DNA of 64,000 nucleotides from Notospermus geniculatus. Lineage: Eukaryota; Nemertea; Pilidiophora; Heteronemertea; Lineidae. The DNA lies in NCBI GenBank assembly GCA_002633025.1, contig NMRB01000027.1, positions 262,693 to 326,692 of the forward strand. The letters are read 5' to 3'. This document shows, one piece after another, positions 1 to 12,763 of this stretch; position 1 is the stretch's first letter; each line of letters starts with the position of its first letter. The position numbers and the translations under genes are program-made. The notes under the pieces are model-generated. The model saw only the letters and a program-made list of their open reading frames with translations. It searched no databases and was not told where the DNA came from.

Positions 1-1640
1 ACTCCATTTGTTGCGCCAAAACGATTAGTATCACCAGCAACAAAATAATGAGAGTAAAACGAGATGACCAGTCAGGCTATTAGTGCTTTTTCATCGCTCA
101 CTCTCCTGAAAATGTCCTGTGAATGACGAACAAACAATATCTCTCGGTTTCTAGCTAAGCTACTCCGTGAAATAGGAAACTAAACAAAGTCATCCCTTAC
201 TGGATATCGAGGCTCGGGTACTATGGCTTAATATTTCATTAGCTCCAAGCTTTAACTTTTTTAGTCCATTGATAGTAGCCAGCGGTAGCTGGTAACCTGA
301 TCGGATGCCTATCCTTACTGCTGCTTCATGTTTTTTACTGGAATGGGATGCTGGCATTTGCATTACAGATGTTACAGACAGGAGGTGACCAATAGATGTG
401 TTTTCTGCGATGCCCGGCGTCCGTAATGCGAATCGATTGGAAAGGATTTGTGTAAAACAATTTTAAGACTGTTTCCATTATCATGTCGTTCTTTTTATCA
501 GGCGAGTCGCCATTATCTGCCTAAAATTGCAAAAAAACCCCGCAAAATGACGTTCTTACAAGGCTTTTTGGCCAGAGTTGTGAGCCTTTTCTGGAAAAGC
601 CCAACTTACAAATTCATCGTCTTGTTGCAAACTATCAATTTAGTTTTTTATGACAATCACTGTCCAATCTGCTTTTTCGAAGCTGCAGAGAAAAAGGCTT
701 GACCATTTGGAAATGGACGGAAGTTTGGAAATAAACGAAAGTTAATACACTAGGACTGAAAAAGGGTAGATAATGGTAGCCCGCATTATCTTACTCAATT
801 TTATGGTTCGTAATACAAATAACTTTCTAAGTGGACATTTGAGAACACCCTTCTCAAATTCCATGACCATTAGTGACATTTTAACAGCGTCAATCATTTT
901 ATATCAACCAATGTTTTCGATGTGTTGATTCCGTTTCCAAATTGGGTCAGGTTTCATCTCGCCGCGCATGAGCGATGGAGTTTTGAATACCGACCGGAAA
1001 CCTCCCCACGGCCATTCCGCTGGACTCAAAAGCGGAAGAGATATTGCAAAATTTTGAATAGAAGAGCCGGCACGATTCTCGTGAAAACCAGAATACAGCT
1101 CTCCGAGAATTTCCTCTCGTTTCCGGTCTGTTGATGAGGTTCTCATTTGAATGGTAACTCTGATGTCATTTATAAAAGTGTTCGTCAATAGTAAATGTGA
1201 AAACCGTGTCCTTGTCAGGATTGATCCGTTGATAATGGACGTATGCACACGCAGAAAGTCCGATGTGTTACTGGTGCTAGTTGTTTAACGCTGTTTGAAT
1301 AGTCATTAGATGGTGAAAGATGCAACAGAGAATATCATATGATCATTAGTATGCCATGTATTGATATTATATGATATGGTAGGCCGTGTTTGCTAACTTA
1401 ACGGATGTGACACTTGGTATCCTTCAAATGACGTTGAGTCTGCAAGGATTGGTTACACAGACAAGGATAATTGGATTGTACGCTTTTATTTTATCACAAA
1501 TTACAAAAAAAACGTATCACAGTCGGTAATGTAAACCACATCTTGAGCTGACAAGTACTCCGAACCTTGCTCATTCCAAGGGAGGGAGTGCAATCGAAAG
1601 ACGAAAGGACCGTAGGCCTTGATATGTCAAGACGAGATAG
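1..1640. other. Intergenic, no feature seen
   Basis: Both strands carry only short open frames without splice-site context, composition typical of coding DNA or any recognisable domain. I see no RNA gene or clear repeat here. Confidence 0.5.
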
Positions 1641-1646
1641 CGTTGA

Positions 1647-1765
1647 TATTCGTGACGTCATTCTTGAGAAGGCAAATATTCGTGACGTCATTCTTGATGA
1701 AGGCGGTTCGTGACGTCACTATTGATGAAAGCAATATTCATGACGTCATTCGTGATGAAGGCATA
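1647..1765. repeat. Tandem repeat of perfect CRE octamers
   Basis: Four copies of a 28-30 bp unit each contain the palindromic octamer TGACGTCA, at 1653, 1683, 1711 and 1741, followed by a TTCTTGATGAAGGC-like stretch. TGACGTCA is the consensus cAMP-response element bound by CREB/ATF factors. The spacing of about 30 bp puts successive sites roughly three helical turns apart. No gene start is visible nearby, so a regulatory role is inference only. Confidence 0.8.
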
Positions 1766-2372
1766 CTGTGGTCTCAGAACAAGAAATGATTCAAGGGTCC
1801 TAATCCTTACACCCCTTTTTTCATCAGCCCTTTGGGGCATGTTGGCAAATCAATTTATGTGTGAAAGACGAGGCAAGAACGAATAGAGTCCAAGGTGAAT
1901 GTCCTGTACATCACCACTAAAAGGTGATTTTGAAAAAAAGTGCTTGAACACTTAATATTCTATGGCATGCCCAGTTGATCCCCTTTCCCTGTGAATCCTT
2001 CCACGATGGTTCGTCCCCCTCGGTCTCCCACGGTCTCTGTTCCAGCTCGGTTCGTGTCTGATCGCCCCCTCGATTTCCCACCCTGTTGACCCAGGTCGCT
2101 TGTTTTCCCGGCCGTATGGTCCACGGCGTGTGATGTCAGGGCGCCGGTTTCTGTTCCTAGTTCTGAAAGGAATTCAAGATGTGCTAAAGTTTAGTTGGCA
2201 ACATACTGGAGGTCATCTCACTCCCACGCGCTCCTCAGACCGGTCGCTCGCGTGCGTTATCACGGACGTGTATCCTCTGTGTAATGATGTAAGGCTGACC
2301 CTATTTAAACCCTGACCTTTCCCATCAGCCAATCATTCTACTCGTTAGTGAGTAACAGCTATTCAGGACCCA

Positions 2373-2459
2373 TGTTCCCGAAGCCGTCGTTAGGTTAACG
2401 ATGTCGTTACGCTATGCATTTTCCCAGTTTTAACGACATCGTTAACCTATTCGGGAACA
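2373..2459. repeat. Palindromic MITE-like element
   Basis: TGTTCCCGAA at the left is answered by TTCGGGAACA at the right, and TTAACGATGTCGTTA inside is answered by TAACGACATCGTTAA. The whole forms one long hairpin with a loop of about 20 bases. There is no coding content. It is probably a non-autonomous DNA transposon. Confidence 0.75.
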
Positions 2460-2466
2460 CGACTCC

Positions 2467-2828
2467 TGGGGCCGTATTAAGGCTTCCCTTACATCGAAGT
2501 ATTCGGTATACGAAAACGCCGGTTAACAAAGGCATTCCGAGGATTCACCACCGTGAAGCCATGTAAACCGGCGTTTTCGTATACCGTATACTTCGATGTA
2601 AAGGAAGCCTAAAGCTTCCTTTACATCGAAGTATACGATATACGAAAACGCCGGTTTACAATGGCTTCACGGTGGTGAATCCTCGGAATGCCTTTGTTAA
2701 CCGGCGTTGTCGTATACCGTATATTTCTATGTAAGGGAAGCCTTAGGGCAAGATTTCCCTTAAACTATTGTTCCAAACAAAAGATAAGGAAAATCTTACA
2801 CCTAAGATGTTTTATGCATACGGCCCCT
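2467..2828. mobile_element. MITE with a 265-bp double palindrome nested inside it
   Basis: The outer ends GGGGCCGTAT (2468) and ATACGGCCCC (near 2826) are the termini of a small MITE family also seen near 11.8, 12.6 and 44.1 kb. Near 2478-2745 it is interrupted by a second element. That element consists of a unit of about 130 bp (aggcttccct... to ...ggaagcct) followed at once by its own inverted copy, and each unit also has inverted ends containing GAAAACGCCGG. The arrangement suggests an element inserted into an older MITE and then copied in inverse orientation. Confidence 0.75.
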
Positions 2829-3555
2829 AATTGGTTCCAATGATTTCGCACTCGACAGTGGTGTATAAGCTGGCAGCACACGGGCAAATTCATGTCTGCG
2901 AGATTGGAAATTGTGTGTGTGAGAAAGGCGTGGACATGAAACTCACAGACATGACTAGCAGAGATTTCTGTATGTCATGTGCGTGGCATCAGAAAGAGTT
3001 TGACCAGGTTTCAACGTGGGTCGCCGGTCTCCTTCTTGGCTGTCGTATTCAAAGATTTTATTGCACATTGCAATGGGCAGCAGATCATTGTTTATCAGCG
3101 CTTTCTGCCCGATGACAATGGCTGTCGCGTAAACAACGAGTTTATAGCAGCATTATGAAGTAACATTCCACAATCAGTGGTTGGCATAATCGTTTGTAAC
3201 GTGCGACCAGTGAAATACATAATTTGTGTGGATTGGAGTTTCCTTGCACTCAGGCCTACAGGGTGTGAGTCAGTGATAACTTACGGTGGTTCAGGTATTT
3301 CTGGGTCCCTCCTTTGCTTTTCAGCCTGTTTTCTCAGCAAGCCTCCCAACCTGCCGAATATCCCTCTGAGGAGTCCGCCTCTTCCGCGGCGGCCAGCTCT
3401 GACACCCACAGTGGATAATCCTGGGAAGAAAGGGAAAGAGAATTGGATGGAAGAAATTGGTCACCTATAGATTTAAACTGATCTGCTCATCACCCATCAG
3501 TGTACTCGCTGGAATCCTTTGCTGTAACTTAAATTAAGGGTTGACACGTACTATA
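2829..3555. other. Intergenic, no feature seen
   Basis: Short frames only; no splice-supported exon, RNA gene or clear repeat was recognised. Confidence 0.45.
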
Positions 3556-3556
3556 G

Positions 3557-3862
3557 TACGTTTAAGTCATCTGGAGCTCGATGGGCGGACCTTCGGTTGT
3601 CAGGCAGACCTTGGTATTGTTGGTGAAGTCTGGCTATTGACATGCGTTTTATTGACAGGACACTTTCCAGCCAATCCCATGCCTGTCATGTGTTCAATTT
3701 CAAATCAAGGTCTAGTTGTATGTTCAATTTCAAACCAAGGTTCAGCTGGTTAGAAAACAATGTGCGTTGGACCGTTTAGAGTAAACCCTAAGTTCATTGT
3801 GGTCTGGTTACTAAGGGTTTGATTGACATACGCCCATCGAGCTCCAGATGACTCAAACGTAG
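3557..3862. mobile_element. MITE with ~30-bp terminal inverted repeats
   Basis: CATCTGGAGCTCGATGGGCG near 3569-3588 is repeated in inverted form as CGCCCATCGAGCTCCAGATG near 3830-3850, and the match extends a few bases outward. The interior has a short direct repeat (TTCAATTTCAAA twice, near 3693 and 3723) and no coding potential. Confidence 0.75.
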
Positions 3863-6800
3863 GTTCTAACTGGCAGCCCTAGTCTTCCCTTCTTACAAAC
3901 GATTCTAGCAAGTCTACAACCCGGGGTCTAAGTGGTACAACCAACAAAAAGGTCACAGTGCCACTGCCCGTTCTGGAATTGTTCTGAGAGGTGATTTGAC
4001 TTCAGTGGGTCATCGGAGTCAGAATCGTTACTTACCTCCACCAACGGTCGAGGGACCGGATGGTCGTCGGTGTCCGAATAGACTAGACCAGCTTCCGCTT
4101 CTTCCTGCCTCAGCTTCCTGTGTATACAACACCACTAACACCAGCACCACACAGCTTAAGCTGAGAAGAGAGATCTTCATCTTGAAGATTCACAAAAATC
4201 TACCAAGTTCCAAATGAAAGGCAGCTTCTTCTATCCTTGTGATATGCGGTGACAGCCACAAAGATCTGTGATGGTAACAGTCCAAGTGTTCGGTCAGTTG
4301 ATCGTTGAGTGACGTTTTGATTCAGTCCCGTCCATGAGCAGTTTTATATCCTTCGCCTTCCTTATTTCTGTGAATATTATGTGATAGAATTAGTCGAATA
4401 TTCGGTCAACAAGGTACGTGTCACTGGATCCGTTCACAGGACCGGAACTGGGGGAAGTCCGCGCCAAAGCAGGACACATACTCGACCCCTTTGTACAGCT
4501 AATCGCTATCTACATACGTTGAAGTATGCAGGAAACGACCTAGTATGAGGTTGTCTTATATGAAGGGGAATTCCCTGATGAGTGGACAAACGTTGTCATT
4601 GGCCTAGATAATATTTGTAAATTACTTGAATTACAAGAAGTTACATATGTTGTGATTTCTAAGAAGGCCTATTACAACTCAGTGAGATTGTGCACCTGCA
4701 TTTGCCCATACTTGTGTCTGTGACTCAAGTTCGTCTAGACAACATCCTTCAAGGAATATCTTACTCTTTATGGAAGAAAACGTTTTGAGAACTCTGTTGT
4801 GGCCATGGCTAGTAATCGATTCCGTAAGGTTGCTGAAATAATGCGACTGACGGCGCTATTCCCAACATAAATCAAGCAGAGAATGTGTATGATAGGTAAA
4901 TATAGATGTAATAGCCTACAGAACCCTAGAAGGAACAGAGAAAGGGCAATAACCATAACAGACCATGGGTTATTGGCAATAGATGCGGAGGAATAGCAAA
5001 TCGAGTCTGACTGCCTCCAGGCGAAGAAATCACATCAACGTCCGAAGCAATTTGTTGAAAGGTTAGGTCGGCTGATCGAGTCGTCAAGTCCCATTGGGCT
5101 TTTTAGATGTTCAAATTGTGTCTTAGGCAGAGATATACCGTACTTTAACATCTCAAAGGTCACTCAAGAATTTTTAAGTTCAACCCTTACGTGTAAGTCG
5201 AAAGGGAACTCGGTGCCAAATGCGGCAAAGACGTTGGACGGCCAGTGCCAGCTGATTACCAAGTCAACTGCCGTCAGTTCCACATCAGTTATAGGTTCCA
5301 ATTGTTCAGCCTTCAGCCATCGATGTCCTTCGATAAGAGCAAGAAGCGTGAATGTCAATCGGTTGGAAATAGACTTCGATCTGAGGCCCAACCGATGGGC
5401 GTCATGGTTCACATCACAATGTGGAACTATTGTGTCATACTCTCCCTTAATTCTTTGTTTTACATTATTTTATTTATTTATTATTTATGTAATTATTTAT
5501 GTCGTACATATGTACATTTACAAACAGTGCAGTGCGATAAAAATTGATGAGTGGAGGGGACGAAAGTCCCGGAAAGGTTTACATACCGTATAATGGGTCT
5601 AGTTTACCATGAGCTTACATAACAAAGAAGTGAACTTTTCTAGAACTTCTCTCTTTTCTAGGAAATCGTGTTTCCTAACAGTCTCCCCACCTGATACTTT
5701 TCTCGAACAAGTCAGCTTTCTTTTGGCAAACCAGCGGTAGAAAATTACTGTGGATATTCCTTTGTGTCGTTGGTGTGAGCCTAAGGCCTATAACGAAACC
5801 AACAATGGTGAATTGCCCATTCAGAGCCAACTTGCGCAAGAAAACTGTCACAAGGAGGAGCAGCTTGTCAGTAAACGGTTCATCTTGCCCTAGGAGAGAA
5901 GAAAACAACCTCACAAAGTCAAATATCGGCAAGAAATGACGCGAGATGATGAACTTTCGGTAAAAATGAGGAGATTCAAAGTCAAACGCCAAGATCTAAG
6001 TTGATCTTAATCTGTTCCTTTTACTGGGAAGTCACCATTTTGCACACGGTGATGGGGTATCTCTAAGATATAGAGACTGCACGCGGAGAGATCGACTTTG
6101 ATAAAAGCCGAGCAAAAACTCGCCTCATCAAAGCTATTCGACCGCAGGCAGAGCAAGGAAATAACTCAACAGCCATTATTTCCATAAAACATCCTCTGGC
6201 ATTTACAAGATCTCCGTACCATCAAAGCCGATTTGTTTTTTGTCAACCTGGGCTGAGAACCCTGAGGGGTATCACTTTGACCACTGAGGTTCTCTCGGTG
6301 GACTAAAGAGATGCTGGATGCGAAATGAGTAGGGACTGGGTACACGCATCTTGGGGACGTTGTGTAAGAACTGAGGGTGGGTCGTTGTAAGCCTGCTTCA
6401 AAGGTTAACTCGTTCACAGCCAAAGGTGTCCAGAATTGTGTTGAAAATAAAAATAGGTGAAAAAAAGCATAAAATTCACCAGAAACCCATCTCGTAGGTA
6501 AGCCTATTTGTTTGGAAGCTCTCTGTGAGTAAATCCCAAAGAGAATTCTTTAGAGTTTCTGGAAGTTTCCAGGATTTGGTAGGTTTAGTCATGTTGTATT
6601 GCCGCCTGCAGTGAAAAGGGTTTAAGAATAGAATGTACTCTACAAGATGATGAATTGAGATGGTTTACCTGGTACTGGACAGTACGTTTCCCCTAGGAAT
6701 TCTTTAAAAGCATTTCATTTTTCGCAGCAGCCACCCACAGCGTCGTCGGCATTCTCCACCAACGACTCTAATCTGATTAAACATTTATGGTTTAACAAAA

Positions 6801-7059
6801 CGCCAGCTTCCTCCCAGTGGTAAAATCTCTCTCTATCTTTGATGTTCTGGATTACCCACCTCCCTCTAAGTTCTCTTTTTATCAATATTCATCCCACAGA
6901 ACCCGCTGTGGTTGAATCGGCCTCTGATGATTTTTCTAAATAAATACTGCTGAGATTTCGAGAACATGGCGTGCGACGGAGAATGAGACAAATTATCTCA
7001 ATGATAACATTACATGGTTGGCTGTTCTAGAGACAAAAGATTGAAACGACGCCTTTAAT
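3863..7059. other. Intergenic; dispersed-repeat copy near 5.68-5.99 kb
   Basis: No gene was recognised. The stretch near 5790-5855 (AACAATGGTGAATTGCCCAT, then GAGCCAACTTGCGCAAGAAA) belongs to a dispersed palindromic family also present near 21.45-21.61, 30.2-30.6 and 47.16-47.22 kb. A/T-rich TTTATT runs occur near 5460-5500. Confidence 0.5.
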
Positions 7060-7389
7060 TCGATGGGTCCCCAGTTGTACCGATGATGGCGTTCCCCGAG
7101 AAGAGTTATCGTCGATCGCTATGTCCATTTATTTTGGCCATCAACGGACTCACGTTAGTTCGGTGGGTCCCCCAGCTCACGGATTGCGTTCCTCAAGAAG
7201 TTTTACCGTAGATCACCACGGATCACTTGGCCATCAACGGACTCACGTTAGTTCGGTGGGTCCCCAATTGTACTGTGTCCATCAATGGGCTCGCGTTACT
7301 TCGGGGTGCCCAGTTGTACCGATGGCATTCCTCGAGAAGGTTTACCGTAGATCACCACGGTTCACTTGCCCATCAATGAACTCACGTCT
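7060..7389. repeat. Tandem repeat, ~95-bp unit, about four copies
   Basis: Each unit begins TTCGGTGGGTCCCCAG (or a variant) and ends CATCAACGGACTCACGTTA. The third copy has a large internal deletion. The open frame across the array is a by-product of the repeat. Confidence 0.7.
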
Positions 7390-7704
7390 GAGACGACGAT
7401 TGTCGCGAGACATTTCCTCGTACATTATCCTGATTCCCTTCTTCCTCGTAAATCTCACAAACAGAAGGTCTCGAACACTGCCAACTGATTTTCCCCCTGA
7501 TTGCTCATATATCCTCGGGCAGACTTTGATCCTGTGGGACACAGTAATGTCGAACGGCTAGCCTGTAATTGTTTCAGACTGATTATGGCTAAAAACGTCT
7601 AAGTATCCGTTTTCATGATAGGTTTAAGACTTGGTGACTGGGGCCAGCTTTGATCGAGATTTATAGCTGGGGAATAGGTAAACTCTCAGATTGTTCGATT
7701 ATGC

Positions 7705-8930
7705 AAGGCGATAGGGGAGGATTTGGTCCCCTGGCCTAGTCTGCGCAAAGCGAACCAAGGTGTCAGTCATTATGAGTGGTGAGAAGCCGATAGCGGTCGT
7801 CATACCCAAGACAAATAGGGTCCTAACCCAAAATGAATCGTCGAAAGGCTAAATTCAGCCAGTCAATTGCCCCACCCAGCTGTCCAATCATTTCTCTTGT
7901 CGCATTCAAATCAACCAATCATACTGAACCTTTCCAATTGCAACCATTTCCGTCCACCAGTCCAAAACGGACTTGCGCTCTCAGCTCTCCATTTCTCTGT
8001 AGATTTTCCTGCTTGTCGAGGAAATGGAATCCACTAATTCTTGTTTACACCCCACTGGTGTATCAAACATGAACCAATCGCAGCCTTGAGGAAGTGAATA
8101 CTCCAGTGAGTGTAGTGTTGATTTCACGCCTTGAAACAACCCTTCCTTCTGGTGTCAGGACTGTTTAACACTCGTGACGATAATACTCCAGTACCATCTC
8201 GACTGAACGCAAAGACAGTTTAATTTCTTCCCTAACTACCATCCCTCACGATACTCCCCATTCCCCAGTGACATGTCAGCTGTTTAACCCTATCGACAGC
8301 TGCTTACCTTCCGCATTTGCTCCTTTAACGCTATTATGGTATATTGATTGATGACATCCGAGGGACGAGGCCAACCACCTCACGGTTTTCCACAAGGACG
8401 GAGGTGCAATTGAGCGTCCTTACAGGAGCTTGTTTGACCTAGAACGCTTCCTGTTTCCCTCTGGTGAAGGAGGGTAAACATCCTTGTTACTGCCGGGGGT
8501 AATTTCCGCATTGCCTGACGGTTTGAACCCTCACTTTGCTGCTGATATCGCCAGGGGAGGGTTGGAAACGTCAATGTGTCCCTATCTTACGGAGAATTTA
8601 CACCGCCATTATCACCAGCCGTCCAGAGAAAATCGGTAAAGGTGATTTGAAGTAGGGAACTGACGCTGCTACCACTGAGCTCAGCTCATCAGTTGGAGAT
8701 GAAATCAAGTTGATATTGGTCTAGATTCTGTCTGTTACTTTGAGGATTACTTGCCACGATGGTCTTAGTTGAATATCAGTTGGAGATGAAATCAAGTTGA
8801 TATTGGTCTAGATTCTGTCTGTTACTTTGAGGATTACTTGCCACGATGGTCGAGTATTTCGTGTCCTCTCCATGAACGGTCAGGCAACGGAACATTGTCC
8901 GGCNCCCCCCCTGGACCAAAAAGTTAAATA
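7705..8930. repeat. Copy 1 of a ~1.1-1.2 kb tandem duplication
   Basis: It starts GGCGATAGGGGAGGATTTGG and matches the block at 8940-10010 nearly base for base, with scattered indels. It contains an internal direct repeat of about 85 bp (AGTTGGAGATGAAATCAAG at about 8692 and 8778). A 79-81 codon frame occurs in both copies but is frame-shifted between them, so I do not call it a gene. Confidence 0.8.
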
Positions 8931-8939
8931 CGGCCCTGC

Positions 8940-10010
8940 AGGCGATAGGGGAGGATTTGGTCCCCTGGCCTAGTCTGCGCAGAGCGAACCAAGGTGTCAG
9001 TCACCAAGAGTGGTGAGAAGCCGATAGCGGTCGTCATACCTAACCCAAAATGAATCGTCGAAAGGCTAAATTTTGCCAGTCAATTCCCCCTCCAGCTGTC
9101 CAATTATTTCTCTTGTCGTATTCAAATCAACCAATCATGTTGAACCTTTCCAATTGCAACCATCCGTCCACCAAGCGGACTTGCTTTCTCCGCCTTCCAC
9201 TCCTCAGCAGAATACTGCTTGTCGAGGAAATGGAATCTACTAATTCTTGTTTACACCCCACTGGTGTATCAAACATGAACCAATCGCAGCCTTGAGCAAG
9301 GGAATACTCCAGTTAGTGTAGTGTTGATTTCACGCCTTGAAACAACCCTTCCTTCTGGTGTCAGGACTGTTGAACACTCGTGCCGATAATACTCCAGTAC
9401 CATCTCGACTGAACGCAAAGACAGTTTAATTTCTTCCCTAACTACCATTCCTCACGATACTCCCCATTCCCCAGTGACATGTCAGCTGTTTAACCCCATC
9501 GACAGCTGCTTACCTTCCGCATTTGCTCCTTTAACGCTATTATGTTATATTGATTGATGACATCCGCGGGACGAGGCCAACCACCTCACGGTTTTCCACA
9601 AGGACGGAGGTGCAATTGAGCGTCCTTATAGGAGCTTGTTTGACCTAGAACGCTTCCTGTTTCCCTCTTGGTGAAGGAGGGTAAACATCCTTGTTACTGC
9701 TGGGGGTAATTTCCGCATTGCCTGACGGTTTGAACCCTCACTTTGCTGCCGATATCGCCAAGGGAGGGTCGAAAACGTCAATGTGTCCCTATACGGAGAA
9801 TTTACACCGCCATTATCACCAGTCGTCGAGAGAAAATCGGCAAAGGTGATCTGAAATATGAAACTGACGTTACTACCACTGAGCTCAGCTCATAAATATC
9901 AGTTGGAGATGAAATCAAGTTGATATTGGTCTAGATTCTGTCTAGATTACTTGCCACGATGGTCGAGTATTTCGTGTCCTCTCCATGAACGGTCAGGCAC
10001 TGGAACTGTT
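8940..10010. repeat. Copy 2 of the ~1.1-1.2 kb tandem duplication
   Basis: Second copy of the 7705-8930 block, starting at the same GGCGATAGGGGAGGATTTGG. A single N followed by a C-run just before it (8904) suggests imperfect assembly at the junction, so a haplotype-duplication artefact cannot be excluded. Confidence 0.8.
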
Positions 10011-10609
10011 GTCCAGCCACTTCGTAGTCATTCAAAGACCCCCTCCGGGGGTCACGACATCGAAAGTCTTCCGCAGGAAACATGCATGCATGTGGTAAGG
10101 AGGGTTAGATCACGTGCAGGGAAGTTTCCTGCAGCTATGAGAATCTTGCCTGAAGACCAAGCACGCACGTCGCAGACCTCCATTGTGACTGACCTGACGT
10201 CATGACCTATGAATGAAATCTTCTCTACCCACATGTCACAGTAGTAACATGCTTTCTGCACCGAATGAACACAAGAATACAAATGAAGTAAAGTTTCCCG
10301 TGATATGAAAATATGTTTTGTTGTCGATGTACACAAATCATTTTAACCACATTTTCTATCTCACTGGAGGCTGCGTGGCGTTTTCTTACAGGATTAGATC
10401 GGCGGTTCTTTATCATCTTGAGCGAAGACTTGATATTCTGGTCTAAGAAGATTATGTATCGTCGATGTAATGTGATTTTGCTTGTCACTTAAAGGTCCGT
10501 TGCCGCATCATCCATGTTTGAACGCTACGATTCGACATCGAATTCCAAATGAGTACAGTAGACAGTAATGCGACGCATTACTATACTCTATCGTGTATTT
10601 GTCAGAAAA

Positions 10610-11020
10610 CACCACTACCTTCGATGACATGACGGCAAACACTTCCTTTAGAGTGTTCGATGACATGAGGGACAGCACGCTTCCTCTGTAAGCATTCGAT
10701 GACATGGACTTCAGCCTCACTACCTTTAAGGATTCGATGACGTGACGGCGACAATTCTACCTTTAAGGATTCGATGACGTGACGGCGACAACTCTACCTT
10801 TAAAGATTCGATGACGTGACGGCGACAACTCTACCTTTAAGGATTCGATGACGTGACGGCGATAACTCTACCGTATAAAGATTCGATGACGTGACGGCGA
10901 TAGCTCTACCTTTAAGGATTCGATGACGTGACGGCGACAGCTCTACCTTTAAGGATTCGACGACGTACCTTTAAGCATTCGAGAACATGGCAGTGACTAT
11001 ACTGTCTTTAAGCATTGGCC
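10610..11020. repeat. 37-bp minisatellite with ATGACGTGAC cores
   Basis: About ten units of the type GATTCGATGACGTGACGGCG...CTCTACCTTTAAG. The period is 37 bp in the regular centre (for example 10741 to 10778), with degenerate units on both sides. Each core unit carries a CRE-like half site TGACGTGA. Confidence 0.85.
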
Positions 11021-11747
11021 GACGTACGTTGCTTACAACAACCAGAGATAATCCAATATTGTGGTGTGATTGTCATCGGTCAGAGGAGAGAATTGACTTG
11101 GACAAACGTACCACACAATCAGATCTTGATTAGCGTTACAATATCCTACAAGTGGCCAAACCATTTGCTACGAGGTTGTCGTAATCCATTCAAACGACAC
11201 AGCGAATCAACTCAAAACTGTAGCCGCTCCATCAACCGCAGACCAGCGAAATAATTGGTTTTCTGTCCCGGGCTCTTGACCCTCCGTGAGAGGGGCCCGG
11301 TGTCATCGGCTATCCCCTGGCTCTGATGCGATTAGCCTACTCCATTGCGCCCATTGCCTTCATCAGAAGGATCAGTCGGGTAAGGCTCATCAAGTGCTCG
11401 GCTCCAGGCGACTGTAATTTGGCTTCAGTCTTCGTTTACTTTTATCCGATCCTGATTCTCATTCGAGGAGGTTTCAACGATCACGAGGACTGCTCGAGGA
11501 GAGATTTCTTTCTCTTTATCTCTCATTCTCTCACAGATACTTGTCAGTGTTAATCTATCAGGTGAACTCTAGATATCCAAATGTTTCTATCATGAACTTT
11601 CAACGACGCCTCTCAATTCTCTTCTTAGCTTTGCTCCAATGTTCTCCATTATAATTGGTGTGTTACGTCCACATACCTTACTCTCACAACTATAAGAAAT
11701 CACTCAACACATTTCAGCCTCAAGACACCCGAAGTAAATATTGTACA
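11021..11747. other. Intergenic, no feature seen
   Basis: No exon, RNA gene or clear repeat was recognised on either strand. Confidence 0.45.
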
Positions 11748-11846
11748 GGCCCCGTATTCATAAAACTACTTAAGTCTAAGTATGACACTTATCCTTTGTT
11801 CAACACAATAGATAAGTATCACACTTAGTTTTATGAGTACGGGACC
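11748..11846. mobile_element. MITE of the GGCCCCGTAT... family
   Basis: A hairpin of about 100 bp. GGCCCCGTATTCATAAAACT at the left is answered by AGTTTTATGAGTACGGGACC at the right, with AAGTATGACACTTATC and GATAAGTATCACACTT inside. It is related to the elements at 2.47, 12.6 and 44.1 kb. Confidence 0.75.
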
Positions 11847-12611
11847 AGAAGCATTGTTCCAAGTCCATCAATGGAGATTTCGGACATGCCTGTTGATCAC
11901 CAAGCCGTATCCCCTGGCTCTCGCTCGTCAATTTCATATTTGTTGTTGGTTCCAACTGGTTTTGTCATTTTTGTCATTGTATGAAACGTCAACCCTCACA
12001 GCCATGATTGGAATAGCCTGCCTGTACTAATACATGCAGTTCGTGTACTTCAAGTGAATGAACTGAAGCAAACAAAAGATAAGTGCCCACTTTAGTTCTT
12101 TATGGATATGGATCCTGACATCGCCTCTTCAATAATCTGATTGAAACTTTGAAGAGATGGACCAACGACTATAATGTACATGACCATCAAGTCGGTCATC
12201 TCTGTAGCTTTAGGACAAGAACCTCTTCTCGATGCTGCTTAGACCAGATAATGACCTGGCCAGACATGGACTTTCCATTTCTCAGAGGCATCTTCCATCC
12301 GTTGAAACGATTTTCTGGCCTGTTGAATGATCACTGATCGCTTCTTGGGCCAGCTTGATTGACCCTTAACCGAAATGGACGAAGACAAGTGTTAGCCATC
12401 GATGACCTTAATATCAGGGCAACCAGATTTGACATTTCGCAAACACAGAAACCCTTTCTCAGGATGATCATTGTGATTGTTTGATGACCAAGTTGCAGAT
12501 TGCCTGGTAGCGTTTTTCCTCTAAAAACATTTTTTGGCCATCGAAACTACAAAACCGTTTGGCATTCAGTGTATAATCACAAGTACTCGTATACTTCTCT
12601 ACGACTTTGAA

Positions 12612-12763
12612 GGGCCGTATGCACCAACAGAAGACTATCTTGAACTCAGGTTGAGCCACAACTTTTCCATTGTCACATCATGTCCTGGCAAACCTGAAGA
12701 ATTGAAAAGTTGTGGCTCAACCTGAGTTCAATAGATAATCTTCGTTTGGTGCATACGGCCCTG
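12612..12763. mobile_element. MITE with GGGCCGTATGCACCAA ends
   Basis: GGGCCGTATGCACCAA at the left pairs with TTGGTGCATACGGCCC at the right. Inside, CTCAGGTTGAGCCACAACTT pairs with AAGTTGTGGCTCAACCTGAG. It is non-coding. Confidence 0.8.

Noticed and set aside
448-702. 84-codon open frame near the left end
   Set aside because: Low-complexity composition, no domain, no exon context.
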